Positions 6,934 through 12,414 of a stretch of DNA of 12,414 nucleotides are shown here, piece by piece. Below the pieces are notes generated by a model. That model was not told the origin of the DNA. It was given only the letters and a program-made list of their open reading frames with translations, and searched no databases. The translations under genes were made by a program, and so were the position numbers. Each line of letters starts with the position of its first letter. Within the stretch, counting starts at the first letter, position 1. The stretch spans positions 1 to 12,414 of the forward strand of contig JAEZCB010000129.1 in NCBI GenBank assembly GCA_023412755.1, given 5' to 3'. The stretch is from Bacteroidota bacterium. GTDB lineage: Bacteria; Bacteroidota; Bacteroidia; Flavobacteriales_F; PHOS-HE28.

Positions 6934-7452
6934 ATGCCCAGCGCCATCCCGAGTTCCGTAAGCTATGCCGAGACCACGCACCTGGTATTGCCCAATGATA
7001 CCAACACGCTCGGCAACCTCATGGGCGGGCAGTTGCTCAAATGGCTGGACATAGCCTGTGCGATCAGTGCGCACCGCCATTGCAAGCGGGTGGTGGTGAC
7101 CGTGGCTGTGAATCATGTGTCCTTCGACAGGCCCATCAAGCTGGGCGATCTCGTGACCATACGCACGCATGTGAGCCGGGCATTCGGTACCAGCATGGAG
7201 GTTTGGAGTGATGTATGGGTGGAGGATCAGGTGACCGGTGACAAGATCAAGTGCAACAGCGCCATTTACACCTTCGTGGCGGTGGATCAGGCGGGTCATC
7301 CCATAGCGGTGCCCCAAGTGGTGCCGGATACGGATGAGGAACAGAAGCGGTTCGATGGCGCACTTCGCCGCCGCCAGTTGCGCCTGATCCTCGCAGGAAA
7401 AATGAAACCGGATGAGGCCACGGAGTTGAGGGCCCTGTTCGATCACGCCTGA
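6934..7452 (+). CDS. Acyl-CoA thioesterase, hotdog fold (YciA/cytosolic acyl-CoA hydrolase type)
   Basis: It hydrolyses acyl-CoA to free fatty acid and CoA in the cytoplasm. The 172 residues cover one hotdog domain. The family signature LVLPNDTNTLGNLMGGQLLK is at 17-36, followed by the helix WLDIACAISAHRH with Asp39 in the position of the conserved acidic residue. VVVTVAVNHVSFDRPIKLGD at 53-72 and VWVEDQVTGDKIKCNSAIYTFVAVD at 94-118 complete the domain. A charged C-terminal helix, about 134-172, extends it slightly beyond the minimal YciA length. The chain length it prefers cannot be told. ATG 6934 has no Shine-Dalgarno sequence and follows the leader hairpin. The gene appears to be a single transcription unit, with a promoter at 6870-6900 and a terminator-like hairpin after it. 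Confidence 0.9.
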   Translation: MPSAIPSSVSYAETTHLVLPNDTNTLGNLMGGQLLKWLDIACAISAHRHCKRVVVTVAVNHVSFDRPIKLGDLVTIRTHVSRAFGTSMEVWSDVWVEDQVTGDKIKCNSAIYTFVAVDQAGHPIAVPQVVPDTDEEQKRFDGALRRRQLRLILAGKMKPDEATELRALFDHA

Positions 7453-7455
7453 AAC

Positions 7456-7487
7456 ATTTTCCGATCCATTAGGGGATCGTGGAAAAT
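7456..7487 (+). terminator. Terminator-like hairpin after the thioesterase gene
   Basis: ATTTTCC (7456-7462) pairs with GGAAAAT (7481-7487), and inside it GATCC (7463-7467) pairs with GGATC (7474-7478), with a two-base bulge GT and the loop ATTAGG. It begins 3 bases after the stop codon. Only three T residues follow on the + strand, so it may be a weak or bidirectional terminator or an mRNA 3'-end protecting stem. Confidence 0.5.
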
Positions 7488-7505
7488 TTCCATGCTCTTG
7501 GGTGA

Positions 7506-8255
7506 GTGCGCGCGATCACTCGTGCAAGCTTGCATCCAGATCCACCACCTGGTCTATTGGAATATCCGACCTGGCTGCCGATCACCTTCATAGGTTCAAC
7601 CGCATTCGCGGTATTCATCTTTCTATGGGCCATACCCAGGGTACGCAAAGCGGGATGGCTCCTGGTGATCTGGGTGCTATTGCAGGGCGTGGTGGCCACC
7701 ATGGGCTTCTATGAGGATACGGAGGGCATACCACCACGCATGTCCGTGGCCATAGGCCCACCACTGCTCACGATCCTACTTCTCTTCGTGTTACCCGCAG
7801 GCCGCCGCTGGTCGTACAGGCTGGACATGCGCACGCTGATCATGCTGCATGTGGTAAGGGTGCCCGTGGAGATCGGGCTGCATGGCCTCTTTCTGCAAGG
7901 TGATGTTCCGCAAGTGATGACCTATGAAGGCAGGAACTTCGACATCTTTTCAGGCCTCACAGCACCACTTGTGGCCACATTGGGTTTCCGGCATGGGCGG
8001 GTGAACAGGCCATTGCTCATTGGCTGGAACCTGTTGTGTCTCGCCTTGCTCCTTAACATCATGTTCCACGGGATCTTTTCCGTACCCACGCCATTCCAGC
8101 TCTTCGGCTTCGAGCGGCCTAATGTGGCGCTGCTGCACTTCCCGTACGTATGGTTGCCTGCCGTTATCGTTCCACTGGTGCTTCTGGCACATGCTGCGGC
8201 ATTGCACCAGCTGCTCAAACCGGAGCATCCACCTGTTGAGCATGCCGCACGATAG
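7506..8255 (+). CDS. Polytopic membrane protein of unknown function
   Basis: A protein of up to 249 residues with about seven predicted membrane helices (around 23-43, 50-67, 79-97, 108-130, 143-161, 169-192 and 210-236). Recurrent-looking motifs are VVRVPVEIGLHGLFL (116-130), TYEGRNFDIFSGLTAPL (139-155) and PTPFQLFGFERPNVALLHFP (194-213). I recall similar uncharacterised proteins in Bacteroidota but no function. The start is uncertain. The frame is closed by TGA at 7503-7505, and the only candidates before the first helix are GTG 7506, TTG 7530 and TTG 7557; an ATG at 7492 is in another frame. GTG 7506 lies inside a small hairpin (GAGTG 7504-7508 with CACTC 7517-7521). The last 41 bases overlap the convergent glycosyltransferase gene. 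Confidence 0.72.
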   Translation: MRAITRASLHPDPPPGLLEYPTWLPITFIGSTAFAVFIFLWAIPRVRKAGWLLVIWVLLQGVVATMGFYEDTEGIPPRMSVAIGPPLLTILLLFVLPAGRRWSYRLDMRTLIMLHVVRVPVEIGLHGLFLQGDVPQVMTYEGRNFDIFSGLTAPLVATLGFRHGRVNRPLLIGWNLLCLALLLNIMFHGIFSVPTPFQLFGFERPNVALLHFPYVWLPAVIVPLVLLAHAAALHQLLKPEHPPVEHAAR

Positions 8256-9207
8256 CATGCAGATCATGCTTCTCCATGCATCTGAAATGGCCCTGAGGGC
8301 AACGCGCGAAACCGATCTTGCTGCACGGTCTGCAGGATAGTCCCAACACTTCGGCGGAATGGGCTCTTTCCGGATGTGCCGGCAGGTATGGCCCCATCCC
8401 GAATTCCGGCACGGTGTTGCCCCAGACGCAGACCAGGTTCTTTTGAAAAGCGGCGGCCATGTGCATGGCACCACTGTCATGCGCCACAATGCTGTGTGCC
8501 TGCCGGAGCAGTGAGGCACTGCCAAGCAGATCGTATTTGCCAGTGGCATCATACACACGGCTCCCGATCGCATGCGCAATGGCACGCCCATCGGCCTTAT
8601 CCTGTTCACCACCAACGATCACGAGCGGCCCTTGCAACAGGTCGGCCAGTTCGATCATCCGGTGGAGCGGCAGCCGTTTGGTATCCAGGGCGCCACCAAT
8701 GGCCAATGCCGTGAAGCCGCCCCTGTGTGGGGCCGGTAAAGCGGAAAGATCCGCCTCGCGATCCGGCGGAATGAAAAGATCGAGGCCCAGGCCATCATTC
8801 CGCACACCCAGGTGATCCACCGTGCTGAGGTACCGATCCACGATATGTACACGGGGCATCCGATCCAGCTTGAAATTCACAAGCAACCACTTCTCCACGT
8901 TGAGCTTAGGGAATGAGCGCGAAGGCACCCCAAGGTTCCGCTTGATCCTCGCGGTGCGCAGGTTGTGGTGAAGGTCCACCACCAGATCGAACTTCTCCTC
9001 CTGCAGCTCGCCGATCAGCGTTCGCAGGTCATCCTTCAACAAATGCACCTTGTCCACATACGGTGAATGGGCCACCAGATCGGCGAATGCGGCCTTGGTG
9101 GCGAAATGCACCTGCGCATCTGGCAGCTGCTTCTTCAGGCAACGGACCACCGGACTCGTTAGGATGATGTCTCCGATGGAACTGAAGCGCAGGACCAGGA
9201 TCTTCAT
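8215..9207 (-). CDS. Glycosyltransferase family 9 (ADP-heptose:LPS heptosyltransferase type)
   Basis: GT9 enzymes transfer heptose from ADP-heptose to the LPS inner core at the cytoplasmic face of the inner membrane. The 330 residues start at ATG 9207 with the typical MKILVLRFSSIGDIILTSPV; Asp13 is in the position of the catalytic acid. FDLVVDLHHNLRTARIKR at 73-90 belongs to the N-terminal Rossmann domain. The C-terminal domain has GGALDTKRLP (171-180), PLVIVGGEQD (194-203), the nucleotide-sugar signature HDSGAMHMAAA (243-253) and VWGNTVPEFGMGPYLP (261-276). Four cysteines cluster near the end (Cys292, 295, 303 and 310). Whether heptose is the true donor in this organism is inferred from the family only. 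It is divergent from tatD and convergent with the membrane protein gene, overlapping it by 41 bases. Confidence 0.9.
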   Translation of the reverse strand: MKILVLRFSSIGDIILTSPVVRCLKKQLPDAQVHFATKAAFADLVAHSPYVDKVHLLKDDLRTLIGELQEEKFDLVVDLHHNLRTARIKRNLGVPSRSFPKLNVEKWLLVNFKLDRMPRVHIVDRYLSTVDHLGVRNDGLGLDLFIPPDREADLSALPAPHRGGFTALAIGGALDTKRLPLHRMIELADLLQGPLVIVGGEQDKADGRAIAHAIGSRVYDATGKYDLLGSASLLRQAHSIVAHDSGAMHMAAAFQKNLVCVWGNTVPEFGMGPYLPAHPERAHSAEVLGLSCRPCSKIGFARCPQGHFRCMEKHDLHAIVRHAQQVDAPV

Positions 9208-9219
9208 GCAGTGGGGAGG

Positions 9220-9227
9220 CGAAGTTA
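9220..9227 (-). promoter_or_regulatory. Possible -7 box for the GT9 gene
   Basis: On the minus strand this reads TAACTTCG, one mismatch from TAnnTTTG and with the same TTCG ending as the box before tatD. It lies 12 bases before ATG 9207, so the leader would be only about 5-8 bases. No clear -33 element is visible, but a small dyad (CGTTC-GAT-GAACG, 9245-9257) covers that position. Confidence 0.35.
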
Positions 9228-9244
9228 CGGCCACAGGCCTACGG

Positions 9245-9280
9245 CGTTCGATGAACGATGGGGCAGGTACCACGCTGCCC
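9245..9280. repeat. Two small dyads in the GT9/tatD divergent promoter region
   Basis: CGTTC (9245-9249) and GAACG (9253-9257) are separated by GAT. GGGCAG (9261-9266) and CTGCCC (9275-9280) are separated by 8 bases. Both sit between the two outward-facing -7 boxes, where regulators often bind. They are short enough to occur by chance. Confidence 0.3.
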
Positions 9281-9293
9281 ATGTCCGATCCGG

Positions 9294-9301
9294 TACCTTC
9301 G
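9294..9301 (+). promoter_or_regulatory. Possible -7 box for tatD giving a leaderless or near-leaderless mRNA
   Basis: TACCTTCG is one mismatch from TAnnTTTG and ends only 4 bases before ATG 9306. With transcription starting 4-6 bases after the box, the mRNA would begin at or next to the start codon. No good -33 element is seen 20 bases upstream. Confidence 0.4.
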
Positions 9302-9305
9302 CGCC

Positions 9306-10088
9306 ATGTTCGTGGACACCCACGCCCATCTTTACCACAAACAATTCTCTTCCGATCGGGATGAGATGATCCAACGGGCACTGGATGCGGGCGTGCGGAA
9401 ACTTTTTTTGCCGAACATCGATCTGGAGAGTGCGGAGCCCATGCATGAATTGTGCGATGCTTATCCGGACATCTGTTTTCCCATGATGGGCCTGCATCCT
9501 GGGTCGGTGGGCAAGGATCCTTCCCGGGATCTGATGGAAGTGGAGAGGGCGTTGCGGAGCGGACGCTACCATGCGGTGGGCGAGATCGGGATCGATCTGT
9601 ATTGGGACAAGACCTACGTGGAGCAACAGAAGGAAGCTTTTCGCCTGCAGGTCCGGTGGGCGAAGGAACTTCAGTTACCCATCGTCATCCACTCGAGGGA
9701 AAGTTTCAACGAGGTCTTCTCCATCGTGGAGGATGAAAACGATGATAACCTCCGTGGCGTGTTCCATTGCTTCACCGGTTCCGTGGAACAAGCGCGTTTG
9801 GTGAGCGGCCTTGGTGATTTCTACCTGGGGATCGGGGGGGTGATCACCTACCCCAAAGGCGGGCTAGCCGAAACCATGGCCGAAGTAGGTGCCTATGATT
9901 GCGTGCTGGAGACCGATGCGCCCTACCTGGCACCTGTCCCGCATCGTGGCAAGCGCAATGAGAGCGCGTACATCCCATTCATCGCGGAACGCCTGGCCGA
10001 AGCGACAGACCACAAGATCGATGAGATCGCTGCCATCACCACCGCCAATGCCTTGAAGCTGTTCGGCGCAGATAGTGACGCCCGCTAA
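9306..10088 (+). CDS. tatD: TatD family metal-dependent deoxyribonuclease
   Basis: TatD proteins are metal-dependent 3'-5' exonucleases or related hydrolases with a TIM-barrel fold, acting in the cytoplasm. The 260 residues carry every usual metal ligand: DTHAH near the start (His6 and His8), Glu93 in VGEIGIDLYWD, His129 in VIHSRES, His154 in FHCFTGS and Asp204 in ETDAPYLAP. ATG 9306 (MFVDTHAHLY) is the family's normal start; the frame is open further upstream but those residues would be foreign to the fold. The stop TAA shares its last base with the ATG of the asparaginase gene (TAATG), so the two are almost certainly cotranscribed and translationally coupled. The physiological substrate in this organism is unknown. 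Confidence 0.95.
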   Translation: MFVDTHAHLYHKQFSSDRDEMIQRALDAGVRKLFLPNIDLESAEPMHELCDAYPDICFPMMGLHPGSVGKDPSRDLMEVERALRSGRYHAVGEIGIDLYWDKTYVEQQKEAFRLQVRWAKELQLPIVIHSRESFNEVFSIVEDENDDNLRGVFHCFTGSVEQARLVSGLGDFYLGIGGVITYPKGGLAETMAEVGAYDCVLETDAPYLAPVPHRGKRNESAYIPFIAERLAEATDHKIDEIAAITTANALKLFGADSDAR

Positions 10089-11143
10089 TGAAGCGAAACA
10101 AGGTCCTGCTCATCTACACTGGAGGGACCATCGGCATGTGGAGCGATCCACGCACCGGTGTTCTCCGGCCCATGGACCTGGCCACCTTGGAAATGCAGGT
10201 GCCGGAATTGGAGCGGATGGATGTGGAGTTGGGCACCCTCTCTTTCGAGCGCCCAATGGACAGCAGTGATATGGGTCCGCGGCATTGGGTGCGGCTCGCT
10301 TCAATGGTGGGGGAGAACTACCAGGCCTACGATGGCTTCGTTGTGCTGCACGGAAGCGATACCATGGCTTTCACCGCCAGCGCGCTCAGCTTTCTGCTGG
10401 AGGGTCTCAATAAGCCGGTGATATTCACCGGTTCGCAGCTTCCGGTGGGTATGATCCGAACTGATGCACGGGAGAACCTGGTAACCGCCATAGAGATCGC
10501 GGCGGCAAAGGGGGAAGATGGACGGCCGCTTGTTCCCGAGGTGGCCATCTATTTCGAATACCGGCTTATGCGCGGCAACCGCACCATCAAGGTGAATGCT
10601 GAACGGTTCGAGGCTTTCCAATCCCCGAATTGGCCGGCATTGGCCGAGGCCGGGATCCATCTCCGTTATGATCGCTCCGCAATACTGCCATACCGCGAAA
10701 CGGGATTGAAGGTGCACGACTGCATGGACGACCGTGTGGCACTGATCCATTTCCATCCTGGCATGCGGGCACACTGGGTAAGGAAACTGCTGGAGCTGGA
10801 GGATCTGCGGGCGATGGTGCTGGCCACCTTCGGCAGTGGCAATGGACCTACCGACCCGGCCATTCTGGACGTGTTCCGTGAGGCCATTTCACGAGGTATC
10901 ATTCTATTGAACGTTACCCAATGCGCGGGAGGCAGGGTGGAGCAGGGGCGCTATGTCACCAGCAAGGCCTTTCTGGAAATGGGTGTGGTGGGGGGTGCGG
11001 ATATGACCATAGAAGCGGCCATGACCAAACTGATGTTCCTTCTTGCCCAAGGGGCCGGTCCAAAGGCTGCTCCTGCGGGAGGAACGGAGGCTGTGATCCG
11101 AGCATTGGCGGCACCGATCTGCGGTGAGTTCACGTTGATTTAA
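10088..11143 (+). CDS. ansA: Type I L-asparaginase
   Basis: It hydrolyses asparagine to aspartate and ammonia. The 351 residues have no signal peptide, which fits the cytoplasmic type I enzyme rather than the exported type II. The catalytic threonine is in YTGGTIGM (Thr14). DSSDM at 58-62 and HGSDTMAFTASALSFLLEG at 88-106 supply the substrate-binding residues (Ser60, Asp91) and the second threonine (Thr92). RGNRTIKVNAERFEAFQSPN at 162-181 is a type I hallmark. The C-terminal domain has VLATFGSGNGP and NVTQCAGGRV. It overlaps tatD by one base. Some asparaginase-like enzymes also act on glutamine or in Asn-tRNA amidation systems; the sequence gives no sign of those here. Confidence 0.93.
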   Translation: MKRNKVLLIYTGGTIGMWSDPRTGVLRPMDLATLEMQVPELERMDVELGTLSFERPMDSSDMGPRHWVRLASMVGENYQAYDGFVVLHGSDTMAFTASALSFLLEGLNKPVIFTGSQLPVGMIRTDARENLVTAIEIAAAKGEDGRPLVPEVAIYFEYRLMRGNRTIKVNAERFEAFQSPNWPALAEAGIHLRYDRSAILPYRETGLKVHDCMDDRVALIHFHPGMRAHWVRKLLELEDLRAMVLATFGSGNGPTDPAILDVFREAISRGIILLNVTQCAGGRVEQGRYVTSKAFLEMGVVGGADMTIEAAMTKLMFLLAQGAGPKAAPAGGTEAVIRALAAPICGEFTLI

Positions 11144-11159
11144 CGTGAGAACCTTCACG
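11130..11159 (+). terminator. Overlapping, mutually exclusive hairpins at the end of ansA
   Basis: TCACGTT (11130-11136) pairs with AACGTGA (11142-11148) around a five-base loop that includes the first base of the TAA stop. The same CGTGAG (11144-11149) can instead pair with TTCACG (11154-11159) around AACC, with one G-T pair. Only one of the two stems can form at a time. No T-run follows, so the role as a terminator is uncertain. Confidence 0.4.
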
Positions 11160-11171
11160 CTCAGACGGTAT

Positions 11172-11395
11172 CATTTCAACTTATGACCCCCTCTAACATG
11201 CATGGGATCCACCTTTTTGTAATTTGGCCGCCCGTAACGCGGAAAAACCGCTGTTTTGGAAGTCCAAAGGAGAGATGGCCGAGTGGTTGAAGGCGCGCGC
11301 CTGGAAAGTGCGTATACCCTTAACGGGGTATCGGGGGTTCGAATCCCTCTCTCTCCGCAGGGATCCCATTTCAACGTTCTAGCACCCTCTTACAC
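11172..11395 (+). repeat. Imperfect direct repeat flanking tRNA-Ser
   Basis: The segment at 11172-11199 recurs at 11367-11395. It begins with the identical nonamer CATTTCAAC, and 22 of 28 aligned bases match with one gap. One copy is upstream of the tRNA and the other is directly upstream of exbB. A GGGATCC heptamer lies after the first copy and before the second. The copies may be two related promoter regions or the trace of an old duplication. Confidence 0.4.
11269..11357 (+). tRNA. tRNA-Ser (anticodon GGA)
   Basis: An 89-base class II tRNA. Acceptor arms GGAGAGA (11269-11275) and TCTCTCC (11350-11356) pair perfectly. The D arm is GCC...GGC. The anticodon stem CGCGC/GTGCG holds the loop CTGGAAA, which places GGA at 11303-11305 to read UCC and UCU. 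A long variable arm (ACCC...GGGT) is typical of serine tRNAs. The T stem GGGGG/CCCTC holds TTCGAAT. G 11357 is the discriminator, and the following CAG shows that CCA is not encoded and must be added. Directly before it a small hairpin, TTTGG (11255-11259) with CCAAA (11264-11268), abuts the 5' end. Its promoter is unclear; TAATTTGG at 11220-11227 is the nearest -7-like box. Confidence 0.97.
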
Positions 11396-11408
11396 TATAT
11401 AAACACAA

Positions 11409-12176
11409 ATGGTACGCACGTTCTTGAACCTTTGTCTGGCTGGCTTGATGAGCGTTAGCCTGCTTTCTGCACCGGCCATGGCCCAGGATGCTCCTGTCGG
11501 CCGATCCACTGAAGTGGTCGCTGACGGTGCTCCGGCCGCAAGCGGACACCAGATGTTCAAACAGCGCTTCATCGAAGGCGATCCGATCTGGATGGCCCCG
11601 GTATTGATCTGTTTGATACTTGGTCTCGCCATGGTGATCGAGCGCGTGATCTACCTGAACATGGCCAGCACCAACACCACCAAACTGCTCAACAATGTGG
11701 AGGCGGCACTGCGCAGTGGTGGCACCGAATCAGCCAAGGAAGTGTGCAGGAACACCCGGGGCCCCATTGCCGGCATCTTCTACCAGGGCCTCGATCGTGC
11801 CCACGAAGGTGTGGACATCGTGGAGAAGTCCGTGGTGGCCTACGGTGGTGTGGAAGTAGGCCGCCTCGAGCGTGGCCTCTCCTGGATCGGCCTGTTCATC
11901 GCACTGGCGCCCATGTTGGGCTTCTTGGGAACGGTTATCGGGATGATCTTCGCCTTCGACCAGATCGCAGTGGCGAACAACATCAGTCCGGCGATCGTGG
12001 CAGGCGGTATCAAGGTGGCACTATTGACCACCGTATTCGGTCTTATCGTGGCCATCATCCTGCAGATCTTCTACAACTACCTGGTGAGCAAGATCGACAG
12101 CATCACCGGGCAGATGGAGGAAGCTTCCATTACGCTGGTGGATATGCTCGTGAAGCACAACATGACCAAACACTGA
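11409..12176 (+). CDS. exbB: MotA/TolQ/ExbB proton channel family protein
   Basis: ExbB-type proteins form the inner membrane proton channel that, with ExbD, powers TonB-dependent transport (TolQ/MotA relatives drive other machines). The 255 residues have an N-terminal hydrophobic segment ending in AMAQ at about residue 26 that looks like a signal peptide or extra helix. A polar stretch follows, then three core helices at about 60-82, 157-180 and 199-222. The diagnostic GLFIALAPMLGFLGTVIGMI is at 161-180 and GGIKVALLTTVFGLIVAIIL at 199-218. The cytoplasmic loop with the RLERGLSWIG approach is normal. The N-terminal extension is common in Bacteroidota ExbB proteins. ATG 11409 follows an A/T-rich leader (TATATAAACACAA) and has no Shine-Dalgarno sequence. 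It probably heads an operon whose exbD genes lie beyond the window. Confidence 0.92.
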   Translation: MVRTFLNLCLAGLMSVSLLSAPAMAQDAPVGRSTEVVADGAPAASGHQMFKQRFIEGDPIWMAPVLICLILGLAMVIERVIYLNMASTNTTKLLNNVEAALRSGGTESAKEVCRNTRGPIAGIFYQGLDRAHEGVDIVEKSVVAYGGVEVGRLERGLSWIGLFIALAPMLGFLGTVIGMIFAFDQIAVANNISPAIVAGGIKVALLTTVFGLIVAIILQIFYNYLVSKIDSITGQMEEASITLVDMLVKHNMTKH

Positions 12177-12182
12177 AATTGA

Positions 12183-12414
12183 ATGGGACACAGGACCTCA
12201 TTGATCGGAAAGATCATCCTCTGGCTCATCGTTGCGCTGGGCGTGGTGTTCTTCATCATGATCTTCTCCGGTAACGAAACCGGCATAAACGGTGGCCTCT
12301 GGCTCACCTACATCACCATGCTGGCAGCGGCCGGCCTGGCCATCGTCTTCGGCATCGTACAGATGATCTCGGCCGGCAAGGCATCCATCCCATCGTTGAT
12401 CGGCATCGGCGCGT
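12183..12414 (+). CDS. Small membrane protein after exbB, 3' end outside the window
   Basis: An open frame begins at ATG 12183, six bases after the exbB stop, and runs off the window end after 77 codons. It starts MGHRTSLIGKIILWLIVALG and shows two hydrophobic segments, about 8-27 and 39-62, separated by a short polar loop (SGNETGING). In Bacteroidota operons of this type a short membrane protein commonly sits between exbB and the exbD genes, which is the likely identity here. That context is from knowledge of the phylum; I recognise no named family. The spacing implies cotranscription with exbB. Confidence 0.75.
   Translation, partial: MGHRTSLIGKIILWLIVALGVVFFIMIFSGNETGINGGLWLTYITMLAAAGLAIVFGIVQMISAGKASIPSLIGIGA

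Noticed and set aside
9208..9381. N-terminal extension of the GT9 frame
   Set aside because: The family start MKILVLRFSSIGD is at 9207 and the extension crosses the divergent promoters.
11171..11374. Minus-strand open frame of 67 codons containing GERGIRTPDTPLRVYALS
   Set aside because: It is the antisense of tRNA-Ser, a well-known source of false protein annotations.
11172..11395. Attachment-site repeats of an integrated element at tRNA-Ser
   Set aside because: The repeats are imperfect, enclose only the tRNA, do not copy its 3' end, and no integrase is present.
1..12414. CRISPR array, insertion sequence, phage or defence system
   Set aside because: No regularly spaced repeats, no transposase, integrase or effector-like protein, and gaps between genes are under about 130 bases apart from the tRNA region.

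Overview
This 12.4 kb window looks like ordinary chromosome from a GC-rich member of the Bacteroidota, most likely a Flavobacteriales-type organism. The grounds are: (i) several start regions carry the phylum's -7 promoter box TAnnTTTG or close variants, for example TACTTTTG and TACCTTCG; (ii) start codons almost never have a Shine-Dalgarno sequence; (iii) it encodes phylum-typical proteins, namely a TonB-dependent receptor with an N-terminal CarboxypepD_reg-like domain, an HU-CCDC81/SPOR protein and an ExbB with an added N-terminal segment; (iv) Kdo activation (kdsB) and an ADP-heptose-type GT9 transferase imply an outer membrane with LPS. I see no IS element, phage, CRISPR array, toxin-antitoxin pair or defence island.

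Layout. 1-394: 3' end of a membrane protein gene (+), whose tail overlaps the end of dprA (-). 1543-5752: a tightly packed + strand unit of TonB-dependent receptor, kdsB and HU-CCDC81/SPOR protein, joined by two ATGA stop/start overlaps. 5802-6865: a small cytosolic protein resembling the STAS/SpoIIAA-like (DUF7793-type) group, then a small secreted propeller-like protein. 6870-7487: an acyl-CoA thioesterase with its own promoter, a hairpin at the predicted 5' end of its mRNA and a terminator-like hairpin. 7506-8255: a seven-helix membrane protein of unknown function with an unclear start, whose end overlaps a convergent GT9 glycosyltransferase (-). 9208-9305: a divergent promoter region. 9306-11143: tatD and a type I asparaginase gene, overlapping by one base. 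11269-11357: tRNA-Ser(GGA). 11409-12414: exbB and the start of a small membrane protein, probably the beginning of an ExbB/ExbD/TonB energising operon that continues beyond the window.

How the genes fit together. Much of the window serves the envelope: Kdo and heptose for LPS core, a TonB-dependent receptor, the ExbB motor that energises such receptors, and a membrane-anchored SPOR protein. The remainder is housekeeping: DprA (DNA uptake and recombination), TatD nuclease, asparaginase, thioesterase and a tRNA. I did not find a clearly new multi-gene system. The points most worth checking are the HU-CCDC81/SPOR protein coupled to kdsB, the short leader ORF before dprA, the 5'-terminal hairpin before the thioesterase, the overlapping hairpins at the end of the asparaginase gene, and the two uncharacterised small proteins at 5802-6865.
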